Positions 26,552 through 34,740 are shown, numbered from the stretch's first letter. The stretch is 64,000 nt of DNA from Bacillus sp. NTK034 (GCF_017303275.1 NZ_JAFKOJ010000001.1:1153922-1217921); one strand, 5' to 3'. A program made the numbers and translations. Notes: generated by a model from the letters alone, not told the origin.

Positions 26552-27283
26552 ATGAGCAGCAAAAAGCAGAGTGTTATGGCAAAAAACACTCTGCAGGAGC
26601 TTTACCTCCGAAATGACAGCTTCAGAGACAGAAAACCTCACATCCTGGCTCTATTAACCTCTCATATGATAGGAATGGAACCAGGATTTTCTTACTTGAA
26701 AGAATTAACAAAGGAAGATATTACACTAAGGATGACTGCTGAGGAAGAAATGCTTAAACAAGTTCAGCTGCAGAAGTTAGTTCTTCTGACTGGAAATGAC
26801 GATTGGATCTCTCCTTCAATGGTTCATGAGCAGCTTATTGATCATTTTGACGAAATCTTTTTGCCTATTCTATCCTTTTCTTTAATAACAGACATATTGT
26901 CCCTTAATGAAAAAAGACCAATGGTGAGGATCATTCTAAAGGGCTTATTAAAGGGAAAACGGGTAACAGCTTTAAAAGCTGGAGGTGATCCTTTCAGCCA
27001 ATATTGGAAACTGAAAGGAATGGATAAAGGCCCGGACTTGTTAAAAAGAAAGCTTAATCAGCAGTTGGCAGAGCTGAAGATGCTTGGAATCAGATTATTA
27101 GACTTCAATGAACCAGCAGACTTTGCTGTTCAGCCTTTGAAGAAAACGGTTATTACCGATGAATCACTCCGGTTTGCCCACTTGAATAAGCTTGATCAAA
27201 TAGCTGTTCCAAAAGGGGCTATCATTACCCCTCTTGCAAGAGATACAGCAAAGGAACTGAAGATCGAAATCATTTTACATTAA
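26552..27283 (+). CDS. BMC-associated protein with VTPLARD-like C-terminus
   Basis: A 243-residue protein I cannot name. The C-terminus (ITDESLRF, PKGAIITPLARDTAKEL) matches the short motif seen at the ends of several BMC-linked proteins, such as some EutT- and PduL-like or flavoprotein-like members. The middle part with VRIILKGLLKGKRV and ALKAGGDP is reminiscent of flavoprotein-like BMC accessory proteins, but no binding motif is decisive. It sits between BMC-H 3 (2 bases upstream) and the BMC-P gene, in the position of shell accessory genes of other loci. Role unknown. Confidence 0.65.
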   Translation: MSSKKQSVMAKNTLQELYLRNDSFRDRKPHILALLTSHMIGMEPGFSYLKELTKEDITLRMTAEEEMLKQVQLQKLVLLTGNDDWISPSMVHEQLIDHFDEIFLPILSFSLITDILSLNEKRPMVRIILKGLLKGKRVTALKAGGDPFSQYWKLKGMDKGPDLLKRKLNQQLAELKMLGIRLLDFNEPADFAVQPLKKTVITDESLRFAHLNKLDQIAVPKGAIITPLARDTAKELKIEIILH

Positions 27284-27296
27284 GGAGAAGATCTTT

Positions 27297-27572
27297 ATGC
27301 AAATGGGAATAGTGGTTGGTCGTGTAACTGCCACAAGAAAAGATGATAATCTGGTGGGCACAAAATTATTAATTACCCAGCCTATAGGATTGGACGGCTC
27401 GCTGTTACCGAACCCCATTATAACCGTTGATACTGTTGGTGCCGGAATAGGCGAAAAGGTCATATATGTGACTGGAAGCATGGCATCAAGAGCCGTCCAA
27501 AATAAAGATGCTCCTATAGATGCAGCCATTATCGGAATTATTGACAGTGTAGAAGGAGAGACAGGGGGTTAA
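27297..27572 (+). CDS. BMC pentameric vertex protein (EutN/CcmL family)
   Basis: A 91-residue EutN/CcmL-type protein that forms the pentamers capping the shell vertices. The family start is seen as MGIVVGRVTATRKD, followed by LLITQPIG, VDTVGAGIGEKVIYVTG and PIDAAIIGIIDSVE. It has AAGGAGAAG upstream of ATG 27297. It is the only BMC-P gene in the window, and with three BMC-H genes it completes the minimum set for a closed shell. No BMC-T (tandem) gene was seen. Confidence 0.95.
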   Translation: MQMGIVVGRVTATRKDDNLVGTKLLITQPIGLDGSLLPNPIITVDTVGAGIGEKVIYVTGSMASRAVQNKDAPIDAAIIGIIDSVEGETGG

Positions 27573-27575
27573 TAA

Positions 27576-29387
27576 ATGGATGCAAAAGACATAAAAAAAG
27601 CAGTGCAATACCGCAAGCTTATTGACGTGCTGCTTGATTCCAGCCAGTTTGCTGATGTAGTTCTAAAAGGCGGATACTTCATTAATGTCATCACCCGGGA
27701 GATCTATGAAGCAGACGTTGCGATGAAAGGCGAATATATTTTAATGGCTGGAGATGCAAAAGACTTAATCGGGCCAAAAACGAAAGTGGAAAACATTCAG
27801 GGGAAATTCGTATGTCCCGGGTTTATTGATTCTCATATGCATTTTGAAAGTGCAATGCTGACTTGCACGGAATTCTCCAAGCTTTCCATTCCGACTGGAA
27901 CCACCACGCTGATCGGGGATCCGCATGAAATTGGCAATGTCCTGGGGGTTCACGGGATGCAGACGATGATTGAAGAAGCAAAGACACTTCCAAACCGGAT
28001 ACTTTTCACGGTTCCCTGCGCGGTGCCTGATGCTCCCGGACTTGAAACCTCCGGATTTGATGTGACTTCCAAGGATATGAAAGAGCTATTGGCTGACCCA
28101 AATGTGCAGGGAATTGGGGAGATCCAAAGCTTCAGCAATATCAGGCCGGTATATGAGCATGCCCCGGAATTAATAGACGACCTTGTTGCCGCAGTTTCGT
28201 ATGCAAACAGTATAGGAAAAACGGTTGAAGGGAACGCACCAGGATTGTTTGGCAAAGAGCTTGCCGCCCATATTATCAGTGGAGGCAACCATGTGTCCTG
28301 CCACGAGACTACAACGAAAGAAGAGACAGTCGAAAAGCTGCGCAATGGTGTAAGTGTGTTCATGCGTGAAGGCTCTTCCCAAAGAAATATGGCTGAATGT
28401 ATCCGTGCCATAACAGAGGATGGTCTAGATTCCCGGCGTGCAATCCTTGTATCAGACGATATGGTGCCAGCTGATTTGTTAAATTACGGACATATGAATG
28501 ATATTGTCCGCAGAACTATTGCTGTAGGAATTGATCCTGTGGAAGCCATCCAAATGGCGACCATAAATCCGGCTACCCATTTCGGCTTTAAAGATGTTGG
28601 GATAATTGCACCAGGCAAACGGGCAGATGTCGTCGTGATCAGCGATCTGAACAATATGACCGTTGACCAGGTATATCTTGCAGGGAAAAAAGCAGCTGAA
28701 AAAGGCGAATTAACAATAGATATTGCTCCTTACATATATCCGGAAAGTGTGAAAAAGTCAGTGAAGAGAAAAACTGTAACACTTAAGGAGCTGGCTATTG
28801 AAGCCCCAGGCACCCGTGCAAAAGTAAGGGCAATTGAAGCTATACCTTTTCAGAACTTAACCGGCGGAAGCGAGTTCACTCTGAATGTCAAAGACGGCAT
28901 TGTGCAGCCTTGCCTTAAACAGGATGTTCTGCCGCTTCTGGTCGTAGAACGCCACGGCAGAACAGGAAAAATCGGCAAGACTTTCCTGCATGGCTTTGAT
29001 TTGAAAAGCGGAGCCATTGCTGAAAGTGTTGCTCATGATACCCACAATATCATCGTAACAGGGACAAACTACGAAGATATGGTAACGGCGGTGAACCGTG
29101 TAATTGCCATGGATGGCGGAATAGCCATGATAAAGGATAGCAAAGTAGTCGGTGACCTGCCTTTGAGGATTGGCGGTTTAATGACAGATGAATTATCCGG
29201 AAAAGAAATGAGTGAAAAGGTAGACGAATTGTCGCAGCTTGCGAAAGAAGTTCTTGGCTGCGGCATGGAAGTTCCATTTATGCATTTATCATTCTGGTCA
29301 CTGGTAACAAGCCCTAAGTGGAAAATTACAGATATGGGCCTAATCGATGTAGATAAGTTTGAGGTCATTCCGACCATTATTAATTGA
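27576..29387 (+). CDS. Adenine-deaminase-like amidohydrolase of the BMC operon
   Basis: A 603-residue paralogue of AdeC, three bases after the BMC-P gene. It keeps DSHMHFES (HxH), GDPHE, GIGEIQSF (bridging Glu) and VSDDM (Asp). The strand 5 DGHxxGL His of true AdeC is replaced by Asn (EGNAPGL), and strand 6 SDHE becomes SCHE, while the His after the strand 8 Asp is lost. The C-terminal AdeC domain is retained (HDTHNIIVTGTN). These changes suggest a different substrate or metal site; a deaminase acting on an imidazole or a purine-derived ring is a guess. No encapsulation peptide is clear, since its N-terminus aligns with normal AdeC. Confidence 0.85.
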   Translation: MDAKDIKKAVQYRKLIDVLLDSSQFADVVLKGGYFINVITREIYEADVAMKGEYILMAGDAKDLIGPKTKVENIQGKFVCPGFIDSHMHFESAMLTCTEFSKLSIPTGTTTLIGDPHEIGNVLGVHGMQTMIEEAKTLPNRILFTVPCAVPDAPGLETSGFDVTSKDMKELLADPNVQGIGEIQSFSNIRPVYEHAPELIDDLVAAVSYANSIGKTVEGNAPGLFGKELAAHIISGGNHVSCHETTTKEETVEKLRNGVSVFMREGSSQRNMAECIRAITEDGLDSRRAILVSDDMVPADLLNYGHMNDIVRRTIAVGIDPVEAIQMATINPATHFGFKDVGIIAPGKRADVVVISDLNNMTVDQVYLAGKKAAEKGELTIDIAPYIYPESVKKSVKRKTVTLKELAIEAPGTRAKVRAIEAIPFQNLTGGSEFTLNVKDGIVQPCLKQDVLPLLVVERHGRTGKIGKTFLHGFDLKSGAIAESVAHDTHNIIVTGTNYEDMVTAVNRVIAMDGGIAMIKDSKVVGDLPLRIGGLMTDELSGKEMSEKVDELSQLAKEVLGCGMEVPFMHLSFWSLVTSPKWKITDMGLIDVDKFEVIPTIIN

Positions 29388-29391
29388 CCTT

Positions 29392-29418
29392 AAAAGCGGC
29401 GATCCCTGCCGCTTTTCA
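29392..29418 (+). terminator. Intercistronic hairpin, weak terminator
   Basis: AAAAGCGGC (29392-29400) pairs with GCCGCTTTT (29408-29416) around a 7-base loop. The T-tail is only four bases. It may partly end transcription after the adenine-deaminase-like gene and lower expression of the four genes that follow. Confidence 0.55.
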
Positions 29419-29452
29419 TATATAAAAGAATTAGCGGGCAAGGAGGAATATC

Positions 29453-30136
29453 ATGGGAGTTAAACTAGTCGATTTAACGCAGGAAATTTATCAGGGGATG
29501 CCTGTTTTTCCCCTCCATCAAAAAACAATGATCTTCCCAAATATCTCTCACGAAGAAAGTGAAAAGCAAGTTGGATTTATGTTTGCAACCAATAATCTAT
29601 TAATCAATGAACATGGCCCTACCCATAGCGATGCAACTTATGAATATGATCCAAACGGAAAATACATCGATGAAATGCCGCTTGAATTTTTTTACGGGCC
29701 CGCCGTTTGCCTTGATGTGTCCCACGTCCAGCCTGATCGGTATATTACTGACCGTGATCTCGAGGCAGCATTGCGGAAATCACAGCAGTTTATTGAAAAA
29801 GGAGATATCGTCCTCCTCTATACCGGCCACTACAATCGGTCTTATGGCACTGAAAAATGGCTCACAACATATACTGGCCTGGATTATCAGGCAGCAAAAT
29901 GGCTGGCTGAACAAGGTGCAGTCAATATAGGCATTGATGCCCCGGCCATTGACCATCCGGATGATCCAATGTATTCCGGACATCTCATTTGCCGTGAATA
30001 CGGAATAACTAATACGGAAAATCTCTGCAATCTCGACCAGATCGCAGGCATGCGATTTCTATATTTTGGACTTCCGCTCAGAATTCGGAAAGGAACGGGA
30101 TCTCCGATTCGTGCGGTTGCGGTATTCATTGAATAA
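29453..30136 (+). CDS. Cyclase-family (kynurenine formamidase-like) hydrolase
   Basis: A 227-residue metal-dependent hydrolase of the cyclase family, to which KynB formamidases belong. The metal motif appears as HGPTHSDAT (HxGTHxDxP type) near residue 50, with a later IGIDAPAIDHP segment. The family hydrolyses amide, formamide or ring amide bonds, so it could open a ring or release formate or formamide. It starts at ATG 29453 after AAGGAGG. It lies after the AdeC-like gene and before the DUF1989 gene, and is likely part of the downstream steps. Confidence 0.8.
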   Translation: MGVKLVDLTQEIYQGMPVFPLHQKTMIFPNISHEESEKQVGFMFATNNLLINEHGPTHSDATYEYDPNGKYIDEMPLEFFYGPAVCLDVSHVQPDRYITDRDLEAALRKSQQFIEKGDIVLLYTGHYNRSYGTEKWLTTYTGLDYQAAKWLAEQGAVNIGIDAPAIDHPDDPMYSGHLICREYGITNTENLCNLDQIAGMRFLYFGLPLRIRKGTGSPIRAVAVFIE

Positions 30137-30156
30137 CAACAAAGGCTGGTGATCAA

Positions 30157-30780
30157 ATGAAAGAGGTTTTTAACAGAGGCAAGATCCGGGACGAAATTAT
30201 TATTCCGCCGTATGAAGGAAGAAGCGCACTGATTCACAAAGGGGAAGAGCTGATTATTATTGATATGGAAGGAAAACAGGTCGGGGACTTTGTCTGCTTT
30301 AACTATGAAGATCCCGGGGAACATGTTTCACCTGTCCATATGCGGGCTTCACTAAGCAGCATACGGCTTAAAACGGGAGACTGGCTTTACAGCAACCGCC
30401 GCCGTCCGCTAATGCAGCTTTTGGAAGATACTGTTGGAAAACATGATTTCTTCTTCCCGGCATGTGATTATTACCGCTACAAAGTTGATTTCGATAAAGA
30501 GGAACACCCTAATTGCCATGATAATATTGCAGATGCATTGAAAAAGTATAATATTCATCCTCCAGTTATTCCAGATCCCATTAATATTTTTATGAATAAT
30601 GTCCTTGATGATGCCGGGGATTATGTCATTGCAGAACCCCTTTCCAAGCCTGGCGATTACATAAGGCTGAAAGCACTTTGCGATGTTGTCATTGCCTGTA
30701 CAACGTGTTCCCAGGACATGGCGCCTGTTAATGGGTTTAAGGTGACCCCTATTAAAATGCAAATTATGGAGGCGGATTAA
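30157..30780 (+). CDS. DUF1989 family protein (urea-carboxylase-associated type)
   Basis: A 207-residue protein of the DUF1989 family, once called urea carboxylase-associated protein. Related members form carboxyguanidine deiminase subunits, so amidino or formimino nitrogen release is a reasonable activity class. Visible conserved features include DMEGKQVGDF, EHPNCHDN and ACTTCSQDMAPVNG, whose Cys and His residues probably form the active or metal site. It appears as a single gene rather than the usual adjacent pair. It is the second gene after the weak hairpin and overlaps the next start by one base (TAATG). Confidence 0.8.
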   Translation: MKEVFNRGKIRDEIIIPPYEGRSALIHKGEELIIIDMEGKQVGDFVCFNYEDPGEHVSPVHMRASLSSIRLKTGDWLYSNRRRPLMQLLEDTVGKHDFFFPACDYYRYKVDFDKEEHPNCHDNIADALKKYNIHPPVIPDPINIFMNNVLDDAGDYVIAEPLSKPGDYIRLKALCDVVIACTTCSQDMAPVNGFKVTPIKMQIMEAD

Positions 30781-31952
30781 TGAATGATATTCAGTTTCTT
30801 CAGCATCTGCTCCAAATCGACAGCTCCAATCCGCCCGGAAACGAGCATTTAGTGACTGAAGCTCTTATTGACAGATGCAAGCAAAATGGTCTGCCGTTTA
30901 AAGTGACCATGCTTGATGAGACTCGAAGCAATTTTGAAGTTACGCTTCCAGGAAAAAGCGGTAAACAGCTATTCTTATGCGGTCATATGGATACAGTTTC
31001 ACCTGGAAATGGAGAATGGGTTTACTCCCCTTTTTCAGGGGAAATCGCAAATGAGCGGATTTATGGCAGAGGAGCTTCTGATATGAAAAGCGGCCTTGCA
31101 GCAATGTTCCTGGCTTTAGAGGAGCTGTATCTAACCAATACTGTTCCACCTGCAGACGTTACCTTTCTGGCAACAGCCGGGGAAGAAGTCGACAGCTGCG
31201 GGGCAAGGACTTTTTTAAAAGAAAATGATGACCGAAAAATCGATGCACTTGTCATTGCCGAACCGACAAATGAAAAAATTGTGATTGGCCATAAGGGAGC
31301 TCTTTGGCTTGAGATCACAGCGTATGGAAAAACCTCTCACGGTTCGATGCCGGAACAGGGAATCAATGCAGTAGATCATATGCTGAAAATAATCCGGGTA
31401 TTGGATGAAATGAAAATTGAATGGAAGACAGAAAAGAAGCCCCTCGGACAAAGCAGCCTGGCTGTTACCATGATTGAAGGCGGAGTGCAGACTAATGTCA
31501 TTCCAGATAAATGCAGCATCAGAGCAGATATTAGAACGGTTCCCCCTCAATCCCATTCCCATTTTATAAATAAGCTAAAATCCAAACTTGATGTTCTATT
31601 GGATCAGGGAGAAATTTATAAATACAGTGTAGAAACCCTTCTTGACCGTCCGTCTATTTTAACGGATCCTGCTCGGGACATTATTCAAATTGCACAGATG
31701 GTAAAGGGCGAATCGGCAGCGGACCATTACGGGGTGTCCTACTATACAGATGGTGCTGTACTTAATCCAAGGAGTGAAATTCCTACCTTGATTTATGGCC
31801 CGGGGGATGAAAAGCTGGCCCATCAGCCAAATGAGTGGGTTAGTCTGGCGGCATATCAGCGCTCCATTCAATTTTACAGGCAGCTTATTATGTTATATGG
31901 AAAACTGGAGCCGTCAGTAGCAAGGCCAATGCGAGGGGGAGGAAGAAATTGA
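30780..31952 (+). CDS. M20 family metallohydrolase (ArgE/DapE/YgeY-like)
   Basis: A 390-residue zinc-dependent hydrolase of the M20 family. All expected metal and catalytic residues are visible: CGHMDTVS (His), GRGASDMKSG (bridging Asp), ATAGEEVDS (catalytic Glu pair), VIAEPT and the C-terminal HQPNEWV His. Relatives remove acyl or carbamoyl groups from amino acids; YgeY is encoded in the E. coli gene set linked to purine breakdown. The substrate here may be an N-acyl, N-formyl, N-formimino or N-carbamoyl amino acid, but this is inference. It overlaps the next gene by 4 bases (TTGA). Confidence 0.85.
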   Translation: MNDIQFLQHLLQIDSSNPPGNEHLVTEALIDRCKQNGLPFKVTMLDETRSNFEVTLPGKSGKQLFLCGHMDTVSPGNGEWVYSPFSGEIANERIYGRGASDMKSGLAAMFLALEELYLTNTVPPADVTFLATAGEEVDSCGARTFLKENDDRKIDALVIAEPTNEKIVIGHKGALWLEITAYGKTSHGSMPEQGINAVDHMLKIIRVLDEMKIEWKTEKKPLGQSSLAVTMIEGGVQTNVIPDKCSIRADIRTVPPQSHSHFINKLKSKLDVLLDQGEIYKYSVETLLDRPSILTDPARDIIQIAQMVKGESAADHYGVSYYTDGAVLNPRSEIPTLIYGPGDEKLAHQPNEWVSLAAYQRSIQFYRQLIMLYGKLEPSVARPMRGGGRN

Positions 31953-33286
31953 GCAGTATTCTGATAAAAAACGCTGAAATTATTACAATGAATACCCTTG
32001 AAGAAATCATTTTCGGAGATTTATATATTGTAGATGACCGCATTGCCGAAATTGGACAGAACTTAACACATAAAGCGGATAAAGTAATCGATGCCAGCGG
32101 AAAGACGATCATTCCGGGATTTATTCAGACTCATATCCATCTGTGCCAGACATTATTCCGCGGACAGGCTGATGATTTGGAGCTTCTTGATTGGCTGAAG
32201 CAGAAGATCTGGCCGCTTGAGGCTTCGCATGATGAAGAGTCCATCTATTATTCTGCTATGCTCGGAATTGGTGAATTGCTCCAGAGCGGAACAACAACTG
32301 TGGTGGACATGGAAACCGTTAATCATACCGAATATGCTTTTCAGGCCATTGCCGAAAGCGGCATACGGGCACTTGCAGGAAAGGTCATGATGGATAAAGG
32401 GGATGAGGTCCCTGTTCCGTTAAGAGAAAATACCTCCAAATCCATCCAGCAAAGCGTGGATCTCCTTGAAAGATGGCACAATCGTGATAACGGCCGCATA
32501 CAATATGCCTTCTGTCCCCGATTTGTCGTTTCCTGCACAGAGGAATTGCTGACAAATGTCAGGGACCTTTCTGCACAATACAATGTCAGAGTTCATACGC
32601 ATGCATCTGAAAATGCCAATGAAATTCTGCTTGTTGAAAGAGAGTTTGGGATGCGGAATGTAGTCTACCTGGACAGCATTGGGCTTGCCAATGAAAGGCT
32701 GATTCTGGCCCATTGTGTTTGGCTTGATGAAGAAGAGAGAAGGATAATCAAAGAGCGCGGCGTAAAGGTCAGCCATTGTCCGGGATCCAATTTAAAGCTG
32801 GCATCCGGTGTAGCAGAAATTCCTTCATTATTGGATCAGCAGGCTTTTGTCAGCCTGGGGGCTGATGGGGCTCCCTGTAATAACAATCTGGATATGTTCA
32901 ATGAAATGAGATTGGCTGCCATCATTCAGAAGCCAGTACATGGACCAACAGCAATGAATGCGAGAACCGTCTTCAGAATGGCGACGATTGGCGGAGCTAA
33001 AGCAGTTGGAATGGAACAGGAAATCGGCAGTCTGGAGCCCGGCAAGAAAGCAGATCTTGCCATCCTGAATCTGAATGATTTTCATGTGTATCCATCCTTT
33101 GATATCGACACAATTAGCAGGATTGTCTATTCAGCGACTCGTGCAGATGTAGAATCTACCATTGTAAACGGGAAAATTGTGATGGAAAATCGGAAGCTGA
33201 ACACCGTTGATAAAGAAATGGTTTTAAAAGAAGCGAACACGAGCATACAGAGGCTTCTCAAAAGATTAGAGACAGCCGTTTATTAA
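31949..33286 (+). CDS. Amidohydrolase, SsnA/TrzN/5'-deoxyadenosine deaminase-like
   Basis: A 445-residue aminohydrolase of the mononuclear-metal, cytosine/guanine deaminase-like branch. Its motifs are QTHIHLCQTLFRG (HxH), VHTHASEN, LAHCVWLD (His) and LGADGAPCNNNLDMF (Asp). The last two resemble TrzN/AtzA and MTA/5'-deoxyadenosine deaminases, as well as SsnA. It would remove an amino group from a ring or nucleoside. It is the last gene of the BMC operon; TTG start overlaps the M20 gene stop, and a strong terminator follows. Which of its relatives shares its substrate cannot be decided from sequence. Confidence 0.82.
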   Translation: MSSILIKNAEIITMNTLEEIIFGDLYIVDDRIAEIGQNLTHKADKVIDASGKTIIPGFIQTHIHLCQTLFRGQADDLELLDWLKQKIWPLEASHDEESIYYSAMLGIGELLQSGTTTVVDMETVNHTEYAFQAIAESGIRALAGKVMMDKGDEVPVPLRENTSKSIQQSVDLLERWHNRDNGRIQYAFCPRFVVSCTEELLTNVRDLSAQYNVRVHTHASENANEILLVEREFGMRNVVYLDSIGLANERLILAHCVWLDEEERRIIKERGVKVSHCPGSNLKLASGVAEIPSLLDQQAFVSLGADGAPCNNNLDMFNEMRLAAIIQKPVHGPTAMNARTVFRMATIGGAKAVGMEQEIGSLEPGKKADLAILNLNDFHVYPSFDIDTISRIVYSATRADVESTIVNGKIVMENRKLNTVDKEMVLKEANTSIQRLLKRLETAVY

Positions 33287-33296
33287 TCTTCTAATT

Positions 33297-33326
33297 CGGC
33301 TGAAACAAATCAGCCGTTTTTTTTTT
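33297..33326 (+). terminator. Terminator of the BMC operon
   Basis: CGGCTGA (33297-33303) pairs with TCAGCCG (33310-33316) and is followed by ten T. It closes the plus-strand operon that begins with the permease at 19062. Confidence 0.85.
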
Positions 33327-33355
33327 ATGGTAAAATATAGTAAAGGGGTGGTGTT

Positions 33356-34216
33356 GTGAAAGCCGAAATTTTAGATCATGCAAATCTAATGCAGGCATCA
33401 GAGTTTATTGCAGAAATGAATGCCTTGCCAGAGTGTCATATAGGGTATTTGGGGACAAGCCAAAACGATATTTTTCAAAGTCTGGAAGAAATGAGTCGTG
33501 ACGCTGAATCAGCTGCGTTTATTATCAGGGAGGGTGATGTTCTAGCTGGTTTTCTGGGTGTAGATGCCGATCTTTATAAAGGGACAGCGGAGTTATGGGG
33601 ACCTTTTATCCAGGAAAATGAACTTATGAGACTATTATGGGAAGAAGCACTCCATTATTTTGAAGGAAAGCTGCATTCATACTTTTTATTTTCTGATACC
33701 TCCAACCATGCTGCATCCGAATTTGCATCAAAAAACGGATTCATGCTGCAATCGGCTCAAACATATATGGAACTGAAAGAAAATTCAAGCAATGGTTTTA
33801 GAAAGGTCAGTTTATTGCCGATTCACTTTCATAGTGAATTTATTCATTTGCATGATTCCTTGTTTCCCCATACCTATTATTCAGGAGAAGAGATAATCGA
33901 TAGAATTAATGATGATCACAAAGTCTACACATTTGATGATGCGGATGGATTAAATGGCTATTTATATGCAGAATACAATCGTGAAGGAAAAGAAGGAAGC
34001 ATTGAATTTATTGGTGTGGATCCCGGTAAGCGCCAAAAAGGCATTGGACGGAATTTGCTTGAAATGGCAGTTCATGATCTTTTTATGAATAGTGGAGCCA
34101 AAAGCATTAAGCTTTGTGCAGGGACAACAAACGGGAAAGCGCTGTCTATTTATAAAAAAGCAGGGTTTAAAGTTGAGAGATCATTGAATTTTTATAAACT
34201 CGAAATTCGGGAATAA
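33356..34216 (+). CDS. GNAT-family N-acetyltransferase
   Basis: A 286-residue protein whose C-terminal half is a GNAT domain. The acetyl-CoA-binding signature GVDPGKRQKGIGRNL (R/QxxGxG/A) is near residue 220, and ALSIYKKAGFK follows near the end. The N-terminal half looks like a degenerate second GNAT domain without that motif. Start is GTG at 33356 with AAAGGGG upstream. Substrate unknown. It lies between the BMC operon terminator and yneT, and probably belongs to neither. Confidence 0.8.
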   Translation: MKAEILDHANLMQASEFIAEMNALPECHIGYLGTSQNDIFQSLEEMSRDAESAAFIIREGDVLAGFLGVDADLYKGTAELWGPFIQENELMRLLWEEALHYFEGKLHSYFLFSDTSNHAASEFASKNGFMLQSAQTYMELKENSSNGFRKVSLLPIHFHSEFIHLHDSLFPHTYYSGEEIIDRINDDHKVYTFDDADGLNGYLYAEYNREGKEGSIEFIGVDPGKRQKGIGRNLLEMAVHDLFMNSGAKSIKLCAGTTNGKALSIYKKAGFKVERSLNFYKLEIRE

Positions 34217-34288
34217 GAGCAATAAGTTAGTGTGCTTTTGGGTTTTTAGGTAATATATAATTAACCAGATAAAATTGGAGGGAACAAA

Positions 34289-34702
34289 ATGGCTATTGAA
34301 AACCCAAGCAGGGACGAAATCGGTGTAATATTAAAAAAGTCAAAGCGGATTGCTGTTGTGGGGTTAAGCGGAAACCCTGAACGCACATCCTATATGGTGT
34401 CAGAGGCAATGCAAAAAGCCGGCTATGAAATCATCCCGGTTAATCCGGCTGTCGATGAGGTACTTGGTGTAAAGGCTGTCGCAAATTTAAAAGAGATTGA
34501 GGGGCATGTAGATATCGTCAATGTATTCAGGCGCTCAGAGTTTCTTCCGGAAATTGCTCGGGAGTTTGCTGAAATAGATGCTGATATCTTTTGGGCACAG
34601 CTTGGAGTGGCAAACCAGGAAGCATATGACTTTCTAAAAGAAAAAGGCTTCACTGTCATCATGGACCGCTGTATTAAAGTTGAACATGCACTAACGAAGT
34701 AA
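34289..34702 (+). CDS. yneT: CoA-binding domain protein YneT
   Basis: A 137-residue protein with a Rossmann-type CoA-binding domain: AVVGLSGNPERTSYMVSE near the N-terminus, YEIIPVNPAVDEVLG and the C-terminal VIMDRCIKVEH. B. subtilis YneT lies directly next to parE as here, so the gene marks the right border of the extra region that begins after plsY. The function is unknown; CoA ligand binding is inferred from the fold. A good GGAGGG site precedes ATG 34289, and a hairpin terminator follows. Confidence 0.9.
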   Translation: MAIENPSRDEIGVILKKSKRIAVVGLSGNPERTSYMVSEAMQKAGYEIIPVNPAVDEVLGVKAVANLKEIEGHVDIVNVFRRSEFLPEIAREFAEIDADIFWAQLGVANQEAYDFLKEKGFTVIMDRCIKVEHALTK

Positions 34703-34708
34703 ACTCTG

Positions 34709-34740
34709 CATGAGGTCTGCATAAGATCTCATGTTTTTTA
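34709..34740 (+). terminator. Terminator of yneT
   Basis: CATGAGGTCT (34709-34718) pairs with AGATCTCATG (34724-34733) with one internal mismatch, followed by a T-run. Confidence 0.65.

Noticed and set aside
27576..27640. N-terminal helix of the AdeC-like BMC protein as an encapsulation peptide
   Set aside because: It aligns in length and position with the normal N-terminus of adenine deaminase, so it is probably part of the fold.
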